Shown: in pieces, positions 17,123-26,933 of the stretch
Numbering within the stretch: position 1 is the first letter of the stretch
Layout: each line of letters starts with the position of its first letter
Assembly: GCF_003429005.1 (NCBI RefSeq)
Contig: NZ_QVQV01000006.1
Location: forward strand, 496,001 to 560,000
Length of the DNA stretch: 64,000 bases
Origin: Paraburkholderia sp. DHOC27
GTDB lineage: Bacteria; Pseudomonadota; Gammaproteobacteria; Burkholderiales; Burkholderiaceae
Direction of reading: 5' to 3'
Translations under genes and position numbers: made by a program
The notes under the pieces: generated by a model
Told to the model about the DNA's origin: nothing
Database searches by the model: none
What the model saw: only the letters and a program-made list of their open reading frames with translations

Positions 17123-19128
17123 TGGCAGAACAGGCCGGCGTCAACCCATCCCCCACACCGTCTGAGAGGGCGGCGTATACGGTGGTGATCACGCGTCCCG
17201 CAGGACAGTCGGAGGCGCTCGCCGCGCAACTCACCGCCGCGGGTATCGCCACGCTCGACTTCCCGCTGATCGAAATCGCCCCAGCCGACGACACCGCCCC
17301 GCTGCATGCGGCGCTGGCCGCGCTCGAACGTTATGCGCTGGTGGTGTTCGTCTCGCCCAACGCCGTCGACTACGCTTTCGCGCAATACGGCGCCATCTGG
17401 CCGCATGCGTTACCGGTGGGCGTGGTGGGTCCGGGCAGCGTCGCAGCACTGGCGCGCCACGGCGTCGAGGCACCGGCGTACCGGGTCATCAGTCCGGCCG
17501 CCGCGCCCGATGACGATGGCGCACGTTTCGATTCCGAAGCGCTCTTCGCCGCTCTCGACGAAGCAATCAACGCCACCACGCTGGAAGGCAAGCGCGTGCT
17601 GATCGTGCGCGGCGACGGTGGCCGCGAGTGGCTCGCGGACCGTCTGCGCGAGGCGGGCGCCGAGGTGGATACGGTCGCCGCTTACCGGCGTCTCGTGCCC
17701 GAGCCGTCCGTGGCCGCATGGCAGCGCGTCCATACGCTTCTGGCAGGCGAGCCACACGCCTGGCTCGTCACGAGTTCGGAAGGCGTGCGCAATCTGGACG
17801 AGCTGGCCCGCGATCATCTGAACGCCGGCGAGATCGCGCAATTGAAACGCGCCACCCTCGTGGCGCCCCACCCGCGTATCGCGCAGACCGCGCGGGGACT
17901 GGGTTTTGATAGCATTACGGTGTCCGGTGCGGGCGACGAACGCATTGCCCGCACGCTGATCTCCGCTGTACCTCCCGTTGTTCAACCGGCTCAGACCAAC
18001 CCGGCTCACGTACGCATGACAGAAACGACCGCCTCCACGAACGCATCCCCTCAGCCGGCCGCAACCACGGCGTTGCCGCCCAATCCCCCCTTCACGCCCT
18101 ACGAAGCGCAGCAACCGCGCCGCAGCGCGAGCGGACCGCTGCTGTGGTTTGTCATCGTGGTGATTGCCTGCGCCGCGGCGGTGGGTGCGATTGCGTTGAA
18201 TCGCAAGGTGATCCGGCTCGATCAGCAGTTGACGCAACGTCAGCAGGCCAACGACGCGCAAACCGCCGAGATGCGCGTGAAGACCGAGCAGGCGGTCGCG
18301 ACCGTGCATCAGCTCGATTCGCAGCTGTCGCAACTGGAGGGCAAGCTGACGGACGCGCAGCAGTCCCAGCAGGCGCTGCAACAACAATATGCCGACCTCG
18401 CACGCAATCGTGACGACTGGACCATCGCCGAAGTGGGGCAGATGCTCTCCAGCGCAAGCGAGCAATTGCAACTGACGGGCAACACGCAGCTTGCGCTGTT
18501 CGCGCTGCAGAGCGCGGACACGCGACTCGCGGCCTCGGAAAGCCCGGCCGCCGTGGCGGTGCGCAAGGCGATCGCAGAGGACATCGACAAGCTGAAGGCC
18601 GCGCCGTCCACCGATCTCACAGGTCTGGCCATCAAGCTGGACAACGCGATCGACCAGGTCGACACGTTGCCGCTCGCGGGCGAAGCGCTGATCGGCCATA
18701 CCACGCCGTCCGCGGCAAGCAGCGCGGATACCACGCAGGTCGCCGCCAACGAGCCGAAATGGAAGGTCTGGTGGCAGGCGTTCTACACGGGTCTTGGCCA
18801 GCAGTTGCAAAGCCTCGTGCAGGTGCGCCGCATCGACAACGCCGACGCCATGCTGGTCACGCCGGACGAAGGCTACTTCGTGCGTGAGAACCTGAAGCTG
18901 CGGCTGCTGTCGGCGCGTCTCGCGCTGCTCGCGCGCAACCAGACCACGCTCAAGTCGGACCTGCACGCAGCCGACGCCGCCCTCGCGCGCTATTTCGACA
19001 ACACCTCGAAGCACACGCAGATCGTGCGCGATCTGGTCAAGGACGTGGATGACGGCTCGGCAGCGGTGGATGTGCCGAACCTGAACACCAGCCTCGACGC
19101 GGTCAACCAGTACAAGAGCCGGGGTTAA
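17122..19128 (+). CDS. hemDX: Fused uroporphyrinogen-III synthase / HemX-like membrane protein
   Basis: 668 residues. The first ~270 form the HemD domain, which cyclises hydroxymethylbilane to uroporphyrinogen III (VVITRPAGQSEALAAQL, FVSPNAVDYAF, KRVLIVRGDGGREWLADRL, LVTSSEGVRNLDEL). A Pro/Ala/Thr linker leads to one transmembrane segment near 335-355 (LLWFVIVVIACAAAVGAIAL), then a long Gln-rich coiled coil and the HemX domain. The fusion is a known betaproteobacterial arrangement. The start overlaps hemC by one base and hemY follows two bases after the stop, so this is a tight heme operon. Confidence 0.94.
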   Translation: MAEQAGVNPSPTPSERAAYTVVITRPAGQSEALAAQLTAAGIATLDFPLIEIAPADDTAPLHAALAALERYALVVFVSPNAVDYAFAQYGAIWPHALPVGVVGPGSVAALARHGVEAPAYRVISPAAAPDDDGARFDSEALFAALDEAINATTLEGKRVLIVRGDGGREWLADRLREAGAEVDTVAAYRRLVPEPSVAAWQRVHTLLAGEPHAWLVTSSEGVRNLDELARDHLNAGEIAQLKRATLVAPHPRIAQTARGLGFDSITVSGAGDERIARTLISAVPPVVQPAQTNPAHVRMTETTASTNASPQPAATTALPPNPPFTPYEAQQPRRSASGPLLWFVIVVIACAAAVGAIALNRKVIRLDQQLTQRQQANDAQTAEMRVKTEQAVATVHQLDSQLSQLEGKLTDAQQSQQALQQQYADLARNRDDWTIAEVGQMLSSASEQLQLTGNTQLALFALQSADTRLAASESPAAVAVRKAIAEDIDKLKAAPSTDLTGLAIKLDNAIDQVDTLPLAGEALIGHTTPSAASSADTTQVAANEPKWKVWWQAFYTGLGQQLQSLVQVRRIDNADAMLVTPDEGYFVRENLKLRLLSARLALLARNQTTLKSDLHAADAALARYFDNTSKHTQIVRDLVKDVDDGSAAVDVPNLNTSLDAVNQYKSRG

Positions 19129-19130
19129 TC

Positions 19131-20321
19131 ATGGCGATCCGGGGACTTTTGTGGCTGGCCTTCCTGTTTGCCGTCGCAGTGGTGCTGGCCACGGTCGGCC
19201 GCTTCGACATGGGCCAGGTGATGTTGATCTATCCGCCGTATCGGGTGGACGTCTCGCTGAACCTGTTCGTGATCGCGCTGGTGCTGCTGTTTATCGTGCT
19301 GTACGCACTGCTGCGTATCTTTCGCAATATCTGGCGCATGCCGCAACGCGTGGCCGCGTACCGCGCCCGCTCGCGCGTCGCGAAAGCGCACGCGGCACTG
19401 CGTGAGGCGATCGGCAATCTGTACGCCGGGCGTTTCTCGCGCGCTGAAAAGGCCGCCCGCGACGCGCTCGCCAACGGCGACAACAAGGGTGCGGCAGGGC
19501 TGGTGGCGGCCACGGCCGCGCATCGGATGCACGAGTACGCGCGCCGCGACGAATGGCTCGCGCAGATCGACGAGCCCGACTGGCAGGATGCCCGTTTGCT
19601 GGCCAGCGCCGACATGCGCGCCGACGGCCGCGACGCCGACGGCGCACTCGCCGCGCTCACAGAGATGCAATCGCAGGGCAGTCGTCGCATTCATGCTCAG
19701 CAAATCATGTTGCGCGCCCAACAGCAATTGAAGAACTGGAGCGAGGTGCTCAAGCTCGTCAAGACGCTCGAAAAGCGCGAGGCGATTCATCCGGCCGTGG
19801 CGGTGCGTTTGCGCCAGCTGGCCGCTGAAAACCTGCTGCGCGACCGTCGTCACAATGCCGATGCGCTGCTGGAACTGTGGCACTCGCTGACGCCCACCGA
19901 GCGTCATTCACCCCGTCTCGCCGATCTTGCCGCAGAGCTGCTGGTGGCCCTGGGCCGGCCGCAGGAAGCGCGCCGGATTGTCGAAGAAGCGCTGGCGCAG
20001 CATTGGGACGCGCGGCTGCTGCGCCGCTATCCGGACACGACGGGCGGCGATGCCTTGCCGCTGATCCAGAAGGCCGAAGCCTGGCAGAAGGATCGTCCTG
20101 AAGACGCCGATCTCATGTTCGCGCTCGGCCGGTTGTGCCTGCATCAACAGTTGTGGGGCAAGGCGCAGTCGTTCCTCGAGACGGCGCTGAAACTCGCCGA
20201 CAACGAGACGCTGAAGATCCGCTCGCACCGTGCGCTCGCGCGTCTGCACGAGCAGCTTGGCGATACGGAGAAGGCCAGCCAGCATTATCGTGAGAGCGCG
20301 CTCGCGATGAATGTGGTGTAA
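19131..20321 (+). CDS. hemY: HemY-type heme-biosynthesis TPR membrane protein
   Basis: 396 residues. Two N-terminal transmembrane helices (about 3-22 and 40-62) match the HemY N-terminal domain, including VGRFDMGQVMLIYPPYRVDVSLNLF. The remainder is helical TPR-like repeats. It is membrane-bound and associated with heme synthesis in proteobacteria; the exact biochemical role is unsettled and it is unrelated to protoporphyrinogen oxidase HemY of Bacillus. Third gene of the hemC-hemDX-hemY unit. Confidence 0.95.
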   Translation: MAIRGLLWLAFLFAVAVVLATVGRFDMGQVMLIYPPYRVDVSLNLFVIALVLLFIVLYALLRIFRNIWRMPQRVAAYRARSRVAKAHAALREAIGNLYAGRFSRAEKAARDALANGDNKGAAGLVAATAAHRMHEYARRDEWLAQIDEPDWQDARLLASADMRADGRDADGALAALTEMQSQGSRRIHAQQIMLRAQQQLKNWSEVLKLVKTLEKREAIHPAVAVRLRQLAAENLLRDRRHNADALLELWHSLTPTERHSPRLADLAAELLVALGRPQEARRIVEEALAQHWDARLLRRYPDTTGGDALPLIQKAEAWQKDRPEDADLMFALGRLCLHQQLWGKAQSFLETALKLADNETLKIRSHRALARLHEQLGDTEKASQHYRESALAMNVV

Positions 20322-20354
20322 AGGCGATGAGCACGAAAGGCCGCTAACCACACG

Positions 20355-21113
20355 CTACACGCAGCGGCCGCCGTCCACTTCCAGGCACACACCGGTGATG
20401 AACTCGGCTTCGTCCGAAGCCAGAAACAGGCACGCGTTAGCGATGTCCTGCGGCACCGACAAGCGGCCAAGCGGAATGCCTGCCAGAAAGCGCTTGCGAT
20501 TCTCGGGCGTGTCCTCCATGCCCATGAACTCGGAGAGCAGGCCGGTTTCGCCCATCACCGGGTTCACACAGCTCACGCGAATGCGATCGGGGCCGAGTTC
20601 GGCAGCCAGCGCCTTGCTGGCGATGATCACCGCGCCCTTGCTGCCGTTGTACCAGACGAGCCCCGGTCGCGGCCGCACGCCCGCCGTTGACGCGATGTTG
20701 ATGAACACCCCGCCGCCTTGCTGCCGGAAGTACGGCACGAACGCCTGCACGCTCCAGTAAATGCTCTTCACGTTGACGGCGTAGACGCGATCGAACTCGG
20801 CTTCCGTCACGTCGAGCACGGGCTTGTTGCGATGCGTAGTGCCCGCGTTATTGACCACGATCTGCACGCTGCCGAAATCTTCGAGGGCGGCTTCACGCAG
20901 GCTCTGCCAGTCGTCGCTGCGTGTGACGTCACCGGCCACCGCGATGGCCTTGCCGCCCGTCAGCGCAATCTCGCTCGCCACGCGCTCCGCCGCAGCGCCG
21001 TTCAGATCGTTGATGACCACGTTGGCGCCTTCGCGCGCGTAGGTCTTTGCGATGCCTTCGCCGAATCCCGATCCGCCACCCGTGACGATGGCCGTTTTGC
21101 CTGTCAACCGCAT
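20355..21113 (-). CDS. Short-chain dehydrogenase/reductase (FabG-like)
   Basis: 252 residues. Classical SDR: NAD(P) motif TGGGSGFGEG (11-20), NNAG at 88-91, and catalytic Ser142, Tyr155 and Lys159 in the YNGSK context. Asp36 after the second strand (VVINDLN) suggests preference for NAD(H). The C-terminal VCLEVDGGRCV ending is typical. It lies 34 bases downstream of an aldehyde dehydrogenase gene on the same strand, suggesting consecutive alcohol-to-acid oxidation of an unknown substrate. Convergent with hemY. Confidence 0.93.
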   Translation of the reverse strand: MRLTGKTAIVTGGGSGFGEGIAKTYAREGANVVINDLNGAAAERVASEIALTGGKAIAVAGDVTRSDDWQSLREAALEDFGSVQIVVNNAGTTHRNKPVLDVTEAEFDRVYAVNVKSIYWSVQAFVPYFRQQGGGVFINIASTAGVRPRPGLVWYNGSKGAVIIASKALAAELGPDRIRVSCVNPVMGETGLLSEFMGMEDTPENRKRFLAGIPLGRLSVPQDIANACLFLASDEAEFITGVCLEVDGGRCV

Positions 21114-21147
21114 GATGTCTCCGTTGTTGGTACGTGTGTTCGTTGCG

Positions 21148-22587
21148 CTAACCGTGCCGGATGGCCACCGTCTTCAGCACCGTAAAACCATACAGCGCCT
21201 CGAAGCCTTTCTCGCGACCGTGGCCGGAATGTTTGACGCCGCCAAACGGCAACTCGACGCCGCCGCCCGCGCCATAGTTGTTGATGAACACCTGGCCCGA
21301 GCGCACGCGCCGAGCCAGACGCAACTGACGCGCGCCATCGCGGGTCCAGATGCCCGCCACGAGTCCATAAGGCGTGCCGTTGGCGAGCGCGACAGCTTCG
21401 TCTTCATCCACAAACGACATGGCCGCGAGCACCGGGCCAAAGACTTCCTCGCGCGCCAGACGGTGACCGGAGGGCACGTCGCGTAACAAGGTTGGCGCCT
21501 GATAGAAGCCGCTTTCCGGTGCTTCGGGAATCACTTCGCCGTGCGCGACCATGCCGATGCCGTCGTGCTGCGCGTCGGACAGAAAGTCCCACACGCGCTG
21601 TTGCTGCTTTGCGCTGATTAGCGGACCGCAGTCGAGGTCCGCATGCGATGGACCAACCCGCAGCCCGTGAAACGCGGCGCCCAGCCGGTCCAGCAGCGGC
21701 TCATAGATGGATTTTTCGATCAACACGCGGCTGCCCGCCGAGCAGGTTTGCCCGGCGTTTTGCACGATCGCCGAAACGAGTACCGGCAGCGCGGCTTCGA
21801 GATCGGCGTCCGCGAAGACGAGTTGCGGGGACTTGCCGCCCAGTTCGAGCGTGACCGGCACGTGGTTTTCGGCGGCCATCTGCGTGACGAGCTTGCCGGT
21901 TTGCGGCGAGCCGGTGAACGAGATGTGGTCGATTCCCGGATGCTGCGCAAGCGCCGCGCCGGCCTCGTGACCATAGCCGCTGACAATGTTCAGCGCACCG
22001 GCCGGCAAACCGGCCTCGGTGGCCAGTTCGGCCACCCGCAGCACGGAGAGGCAGGCATCCTCGGCGGGCTTGACGACGCATGCATTACCGGTGGCCAGCG
22101 CCGCGCCGACGCTGCGGCCGAAGATCTGCATCGGATAGTTCCACGGCACGATATGTCCGGTAACGCCGTGTGGCTCGCGCACCGTGAAGACCGTATAGCC
22201 GGTTTGGTAGGGCAGGGTCTCGCCATGCAGTTTGTCGGCTGCGCCCGCGTAGAACTCGAAGTAACGGGCCAGCGCCGCCGCGTCCGCGCGCGCCTGGCGC
22301 AGGGGCTTGCCGGTGTCGCGCGCCTCCAGTTGAGCGAGTTCTTCGTGACGCGCGGTGACGAGCATGGCGAGGCGATACAGCACGCGCCCGCGCTCGGCGG
22401 CGCTGGCTGTGCCCCATGCGCCTTCGAAGGCGGCGCGGGCGGCCCGGACCGCGGCGCCGATATCCGCAGCGGTGCCGCGTGCCAGCAGGCTAAACGGCTG
22501 GCCGTCCGATGGGTCGAGCACCGGAATCGTCTCGCCACCCGCAGCGGCGACCCATTCGCCGCCAATGAAATGTTTGGCTTCTTCCAT
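21148..22587 (-). CDS. NAD(P)-dependent aldehyde dehydrogenase
   Basis: 479 residues of the ALDH superfamily. Catalytic Asn150 (VPWNYPMQ), general base Glu248 (TLELGGKSP) and nucleophile Cys282 (GQTCSAGSR) are all present. The start at 22587 (MEEAKHFIGGEW) has GGGAG upstream; an in-frame ATG at 22629 has no site. The family branch looks like betaine-aldehyde or gamma-aminobutyraldehyde dehydrogenases, but the substrate is not determinable. Likely co-transcribed with the downstream SDR. Confidence 0.93.
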   Translation of the reverse strand: MEEAKHFIGGEWVAAAGGETIPVLDPSDGQPFSLLARGTAADIGAAVRAARAAFEGAWGTASAAERGRVLYRLAMLVTARHEELAQLEARDTGKPLRQARADAAALARYFEFYAGAADKLHGETLPYQTGYTVFTVREPHGVTGHIVPWNYPMQIFGRSVGAALATGNACVVKPAEDACLSVLRVAELATEAGLPAGALNIVSGYGHEAGAALAQHPGIDHISFTGSPQTGKLVTQMAAENHVPVTLELGGKSPQLVFADADLEAALPVLVSAIVQNAGQTCSAGSRVLIEKSIYEPLLDRLGAAFHGLRVGPSHADLDCGPLISAKQQQRVWDFLSDAQHDGIGMVAHGEVIPEAPESGFYQAPTLLRDVPSGHRLAREEVFGPVLAAMSFVDEDEAVALANGTPYGLVAGIWTRDGARQLRLARRVRSGQVFINNYGAGGGVELPFGGVKHSGHGREKGFEALYGFTVLKTVAIRHG

Positions 22588-22801
22588 GCACGCTCCCGGC
22601 AAGAATTGCTGGCTGAAACGACGCTGCAACAGGACTGTGCAACGATTATCGCGCCGATCCCGGCGCGAGTGCCATCGGCCGATTGGCTATAATGGCGCAT
22701 TCCATCCCCCCGGCCGCCGTGCCGCGCCCGACCCGGCTTCAGTGGGTCAGACGCCGTACCGCGCGCTGTGTTCCGAATTCCATCCTGATCAGAGAGCGCT
22801 C

Positions 22802-23329
22802 ATGAGCTTCAATCACGTCCCCGCAGGCAAAGACCTTCCGCACGATTTCAACGTCATCATCGAAATCCCCGCGCAAAGCGACCCGGTGAAGTACGAAGCA
22901 GACAAAGACCTCGGCCTGCTCGTCGTCGACCGTTTCATCAGCACCGGCATGCGCTATCCGGCCAACTACGGCTTCATTCCGCAAACGCTGTCGGGCGACG
23001 GCGACCCGGTGGACGTGCTGGTGCTCACGCCGTTCCCGCTGCTGGCCGGCTCCGTGGTGCGCGCCCGCGCGCTGGGCATGCTGCAGATGACCGACGAGTC
23101 GGGTGTGGATGCCAAGCTGATCGCCGTGCCGCACGACAAGGTTTGCCCGATGACGTCGACCCTGAAGTCGATCGACGACGTGCCGGCGTATCTGAAAGAC
23201 CAGATCAAGCACTTCTTCGAGCAATACAAGGCGCTGGAGAAGGGCAAGTGGGTGAAGGTCGAAGGCTGGGCGGACATGGAAGCCGCTCACAAGGAAATCA
23301 GCGAAGGCGTAGCGAACTACAAGAAGTAA
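22802..23329 (+). CDS. ppa: Inorganic pyrophosphatase (family I)
   Basis: Hydrolyses PPi to two phosphates, driving biosynthetic reactions. 175 residues, typical of bacterial family I. The signature DGDPVDVLVLTP with metal ligands Asp66, Asp68 and Asp71 is intact, and the early YEADKDLG and RYPANYGFIP are present. ATG 22802. Followed by a strong terminator, so monocistronic. Confidence 0.98.
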   Translation: MSFNHVPAGKDLPHDFNVIIEIPAQSDPVKYEADKDLGLLVVDRFISTGMRYPANYGFIPQTLSGDGDPVDVLVLTPFPLLAGSVVRARALGMLQMTDESGVDAKLIAVPHDKVCPMTSTLKSIDDVPAYLKDQIKHFFEQYKALEKGKWVKVEGWADMEAAHKEISEGVANYKK

Positions 23330-23367
23330 GTTGCACGCGGCCTTTTGAGGCCTGGGTAGTGAATCGG

Positions 23368-23403
23368 AAACCGCGCGAGCCCGTCAGGGCCGCGCGGTTT
23401 TTT
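23368..23403 (+). terminator. Rho-independent terminator of ppa
   Basis: A 10-bp stem, aaaccgcgcg at 23368-23377 and cgcgcggttt at 23391-23400. The T run continues to 23403. It may also serve the convergent GIY-YIG gene, since the minus side also ends in T. Confidence 0.88.
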
Positions 23404-23411
23404 CATGCTCG

Positions 23412-23765
23412 CTACGCACTGTGCGTGGCCTGATCCGCGACGCTGGACCCAACGTCAGTATCAACGTCCGCATCAACATCATCATTCACCGGCGGCGCCG
23501 GCAACACCGATTCGATCGTGCGCGCACCCGCAGCCAAGGCACGCTTTTCACTGGCCGGTAATTGCTTGACCCGATGTTCGGCGCGCAACGCGCTGGAGCG
23601 GTCGGCCATTTCAAACGAGGCCAGTACGTGCAGCGGTTTGCGCGAGCGCGTGTAGCGCGCGCCCGTGCCGTTGAGGTGCTTGGCAAAGCGCGCCTGCACG
23701 TCTACCGCAATGCCCGTATAGACGCTGCCGTCAGCGCATTCGATCAGATAGAGAAACCACGGCAT
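23412..23765 (-). CDS. GIY-YIG nuclease-domain protein (UPF0213/YhbQ-like)
   Basis: 117 residues. The GIY-YIG core covers about 1-80 (WFLYLIECADGSVYTGIAVDVQARFAKHLNG, ARYTRSRKP), followed by an acidic Asp/Val-rich tail (VNDDVDADVDTDVG) that is probably disordered. The family is linked to DNA-repair-type single-domain nucleases; the cellular role is unclear. Ends eight bases from the ppa terminator. The COG3146 gene precedes it on the same strand with a nine-base gap, suggesting co-transcription. Confidence 0.88.
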   Translation of the reverse strand: MPWFLYLIECADGSVYTGIAVDVQARFAKHLNGTGARYTRSRKPLHVLASFEMADRSSALRAEHRVKQLPASEKRALAAGARTIESVLPAPPVNDDVDADVDTDVGSSVADQATHSA

Positions 23766-23774
23766 GGCTGCGAG

Positions 23775-24944
23775 TTAGCCCTTGAACGGATTGTGGTCGC
23801 GCAATTCATCCACATAAGCATGGATGCCGTTCGTCTCGCTGTCGAGAAAGCGCGCTACGGCATCCGAGAAAGCCGGATGCGCGAGCCAGTGCGCCGAGCG
23901 CGTGACGGTGGGCAGAAAGCCGCGCGCCATCTTGTGTTCGCCCTGCGCGCCGCCTTCGAAGGTGGCGAGCTTTTCCTCGATGCAGAATTCGAGCGGCTGA
24001 TAATACGCGGTCTCGAAGTGCAGGCACGGCACATGTTCCAGCGCGCCCCAGTAGCGGCCGTACAGCGTGCCGCCGGTCCGGTCGTCGCGCTGATAGACGA
24101 CCAGCGAACTCGCGATGGGCTTGCCGTCGTATTCCGCGATCACCAGCAGCAGATTCTCTGGCATGGTGGCGCCGATCGTACGGAAAAACTCGAGGTTCAG
24201 ATACGGGCTCGAGAAGTGTTCACGGTAGGTCTGCCGGTAGCATTTGGCAAAGAAGCGCCATTCCTCGTCGCGAATGTCTTCGCCGCGTATGCGCCGCATG
24301 GTGATGCCGGCCTCGTGCACCTTGCGGCGCTCGGCGCGGATGTTCTTGCGTTTCTTTTGTTCCAGCGTGGAGAGGAAGTCGTCGAAGTCGCGGTAGCCGT
24401 CGTTGAGCCAGTGGAATTGCACGCCTTCGCGTTGCATCATGCCGAGGCCGGTGAGGGCGTCGGCTTCCGTCGCGGTCGGAAACAACACATGCAGCGACGA
24501 CACGTCGGCCTGCTCGGCAAACGCCATCAACGTGGCGGCGAGGTGCCGCAGCGCGCGCGGGTCAGTGGCGAGCAGCCGGTTGCCCTGCACCGGCGTGAAC
24601 GGCACGGCGCACAACAGCTTCGGATAGTAGGGCACGCCGTTGCGCTTGTACGCATCGGCCCACGCCCAGTCGAACACGTACTCGCCGTACGAGTGCCCCT
24701 TCAGGTAGACCGGTGCCGCCGCCGCCAACCGTCCGCTCTTCGGATCGGTCAACGTGACGAACTGCGGCGCCCAGCCCGTGTCCGGCACCGCGGACTTGCT
24801 CGCGTGCAGCGCGCTCAGGAATTCGTGCCGTAGAAACGGCGTGGGCTGGGCCTGCTGGGCGAGCAGGGCATTCCATTCGGCGGCGTCCACCTCGGAGGGC
24901 GACGCCAGAATGCCCGTGCGATAATCAAAGCGTTCCTGGTTCAA
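23775..24944 (-). CDS. COG3146-type GNAT-fold protein (peptidoglycan-associated acyltransferase-like)
   Basis: 389 residues with the start proposed here. The family is recognised from PTPFLRHEFLSALH, YGEYVFDWAWADAY, YYPKLLCAVPFTPV, the central LEQKKRKNIRAERRKV, HFETAYYQPLEFCIE and EGGAQGEHKMARGFLPT. These are hallmarks of the DUF482/COG3146 group, whose fold resembles FemAB/GNAT acyltransferases; activity is unproven. The frame stays open upstream to 25685, but that overlaps nadE. TTG 24944, with GGAA about 10 bases upstream, gives the usual length. Start confidence is moderate. Divergent from nadE. Confidence 0.86.
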   Translation of the reverse strand: MNQERFDYRTGILASPSEVDAAEWNALLAQQAQPTPFLRHEFLSALHASKSAVPDTGWAPQFVTLTDPKSGRLAAAAPVYLKGHSYGEYVFDWAWADAYKRNGVPYYPKLLCAVPFTPVQGNRLLATDPRALRHLAATLMAFAEQADVSSLHVLFPTATEADALTGLGMMQREGVQFHWLNDGYRDFDDFLSTLEQKKRKNIRAERRKVHEAGITMRRIRGEDIRDEEWRFFAKCYRQTYREHFSSPYLNLEFFRTIGATMPENLLLVIAEYDGKPIASSLVVYQRDDRTGGTLYGRYWGALEHVPCLHFETAYYQPLEFCIEEKLATFEGGAQGEHKMARGFLPTVTRSAHWLAHPAFSDAVARFLDSETNGIHAYVDELRDHNPFKG

Positions 24945-25100
24945 TCTTTTTGATGTTCCGATCTGAATGGCGCGCTGCTGTTGCCGTGCACCGTTCGTTT
25001 GTCCGTTTTGGTCCGACCGCGTGAATCTCCAGGTTTGCCATTCACGTCGAGCCACTCCCGTCGCAACCGGCGAGCCGCGCGGCTTGCCTTCGATCCTGCC

Positions 25101-26789
25101 ATGAAGACCCGAATCGCTCTTGCTCAACTCAATGTCACCGTCGGCGATTTTGCCGGCAACGTCGCCAAAATCGTCGCCGCCGCGCGGGCGGCGCACAACG
25201 ATGGTGCGAAGCTGCTCGTCGCACCGGAACTCGCGTTGTCCGGCTATCCACCGGAAGATCTGCTGCTGCGCCCGGCGTTCTATGCCGCCAGCGCGGCCGC
25301 GCTCGCCGACCTCGCCCAGCAACTCAAGCCCTTCACCGGCTTGCATGTGGTGGTCGGTCATCCGCACCGCGACGCCGCGCACGGTCATGGTAAAGCAAAC
25401 GCGCCAATCGAGCGCGGCGTGGCGCCGGTCGACACTTTCAACGCGGCCTCGCTGATCGTCGACGGCAAGGTGGTCGGCACGTATCTGAAGCAGGACCTGC
25501 CCAATAGCGAAGTGTTTGACGAGAAGCGTTACTTTGCAGCGGATCCGCAACCGTTCGTGTTCGAGCTGGATGGCGTGAAGTATGGCGTGGTGATCTGCGA
25601 GGACGTGTGGCATGCGCCGGCGGCGCAGCAGGCCAAGGCCGCGGGCGCCCAGGTGCTGCTGATTCCGAATGGCTCGCCGTATCACCTGAACAAGGAAGCG
25701 GTGCGCGTGGACATTCTGCGTGCGCGCATTCGAGAGACCGGTTTGCCGATGGTCTACGTTAACATGGTCGGCGCGCAGGACGAACTCGTCTTCGACGGCG
25801 GCTCGTTCGTGCTGGACGGCAGCGGCGAGATGGTCGCGAAGATGGCGCAGTTCGAAGAGGGCAACGCCATTGTCGAATTCGACGGCGCGCGGCCCGTGCC
25901 TGGCGCCGTCGCACCCGAGCTGTCAATCGAGGCGCAGGTGTACGCGGCGCTCGTGATGGGCGTGCGCGACTACATCAACAAGAACGGCTTTCCGGGCGCG
26001 ATCATCGGCCTTTCGGGCGGCGTGGATTCGGCGCTGGTGCTGGCAGTGGCCTGCGACGCGCTGGGCGCCGAGCGTGTGCGCGCGGTGATGATGCCCTCGC
26101 GTTACACCGCGGACATTTCGACGACGGACGCCGCCGACATGGCGCGCCGCGTCGGCGTGCGCTACGACGAAATCGCCATCGCGCCGATGTTCGATGCGTT
26201 CCGCTCGTCGCTCGCGGAAGAGTTCGCGGGCCGCGCGGAAGACGCCACGGAGGAAAACATCCAGGCGCGGATTCGCGGCACGCTGCTGATGGCGCTGTCC
26301 AACAAGTTCGGCTCGATCGTGCTGACCACCGGCAACAAGAGCGAGATGGCGGTGGGCTACTGCACGCTGTACGGCGACATGGCGGGCGGCTTCGCGGTGA
26401 TCAAGGACATTGCCAAGACGCTGGTGTACCGCCTGTGCCACTACCGCAACGCGGCGACCACGTTCGCCAGGCAGGACGTGATCCCCGAGCGCATTTTGAC
26501 GCGCGCGCCGTCCGCGGAGTTGCGCGAAAACCAGACCGACCAGGACAGCTTGCCGCCGTATGAGGTGCTCGACGCCATCATGCGCATGTATATGGAAGAA
26601 GACCGCTCGCTCGCGGAAATCATTGCTGCGGGTTATGCGGTGGACGACGTGAAGCGCGTCACGCGCCTCATCAAGATCAACGAATACAAACGCCGTCAGG
26701 CGCCTATCGGCATTCGCGTGACGCACCGCGCCTTTGGCCGCGACTGGCGTTACCCGATCACCTCGCGCTACACCGAACCGGTGGAGTGA
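25101..26789 (+). CDS. nadE: Glutamine-dependent NAD+ synthase
   Basis: Final step of NAD synthesis: amidation of deamido-NAD using glutamine-derived ammonia. 562 residues. The N-terminal nitrilase-type amidase domain (1-260) has its triad at Glu43 (APELALSGYPPEDL), Lys130 (YLKQDLPN) and Cys166 (VVICEDVW). The C-terminal synthetase domain has the PP-loop SGGVDS at 305-310 and TTGNKSEMAVGY. ATG 25101. glnB follows after 144 bases, a pairing common in betaproteobacteria. Confidence 0.97.
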   Translation: MKTRIALAQLNVTVGDFAGNVAKIVAAARAAHNDGAKLLVAPELALSGYPPEDLLLRPAFYAASAAALADLAQQLKPFTGLHVVVGHPHRDAAHGHGKANAPIERGVAPVDTFNAASLIVDGKVVGTYLKQDLPNSEVFDEKRYFAADPQPFVFELDGVKYGVVICEDVWHAPAAQQAKAAGAQVLLIPNGSPYHLNKEAVRVDILRARIRETGLPMVYVNMVGAQDELVFDGGSFVLDGSGEMVAKMAQFEEGNAIVEFDGARPVPGAVAPELSIEAQVYAALVMGVRDYINKNGFPGAIIGLSGGVDSALVLAVACDALGAERVRAVMMPSRYTADISTTDAADMARRVGVRYDEIAIAPMFDAFRSSLAEEFAGRAEDATEENIQARIRGTLLMALSNKFGSIVLTTGNKSEMAVGYCTLYGDMAGGFAVIKDIAKTLVYRLCHYRNAATTFARQDVIPERILTRAPSAELRENQTDQDSLPPYEVLDAIMRMYMEEDRSLAEIIAAGYAVDDVKRVTRLIKINEYKRRQAPIGIRVTHRAFGRDWRYPITSRYTEPVE

Positions 26790-26933
26790 GCGGGCGCATT
26801 TGGATGTATCTGGGCGGCGTCTGACGAGGAGGCGCCGCTGGAATCTGCGCAACGCCAGCGGCGCGGCGTAGAATCAAAGCTATCGTTTTCCTTTCGACTT
26901 TCCACACTATTCCATCAAGAGACGAGGTACGTC

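Noticed and set aside
16139..20321. hemD-hemX fusion as a novel gene fusion
   Set aside because: This arrangement is known in betaproteobacteria, so it is not novel.
24945..25685. N-terminal extension of the COG3146 gene to 25685
   Set aside because: It would overlap about 580 bases of nadE in antisense and doubles the normal family length; TTG 24944 fits better.
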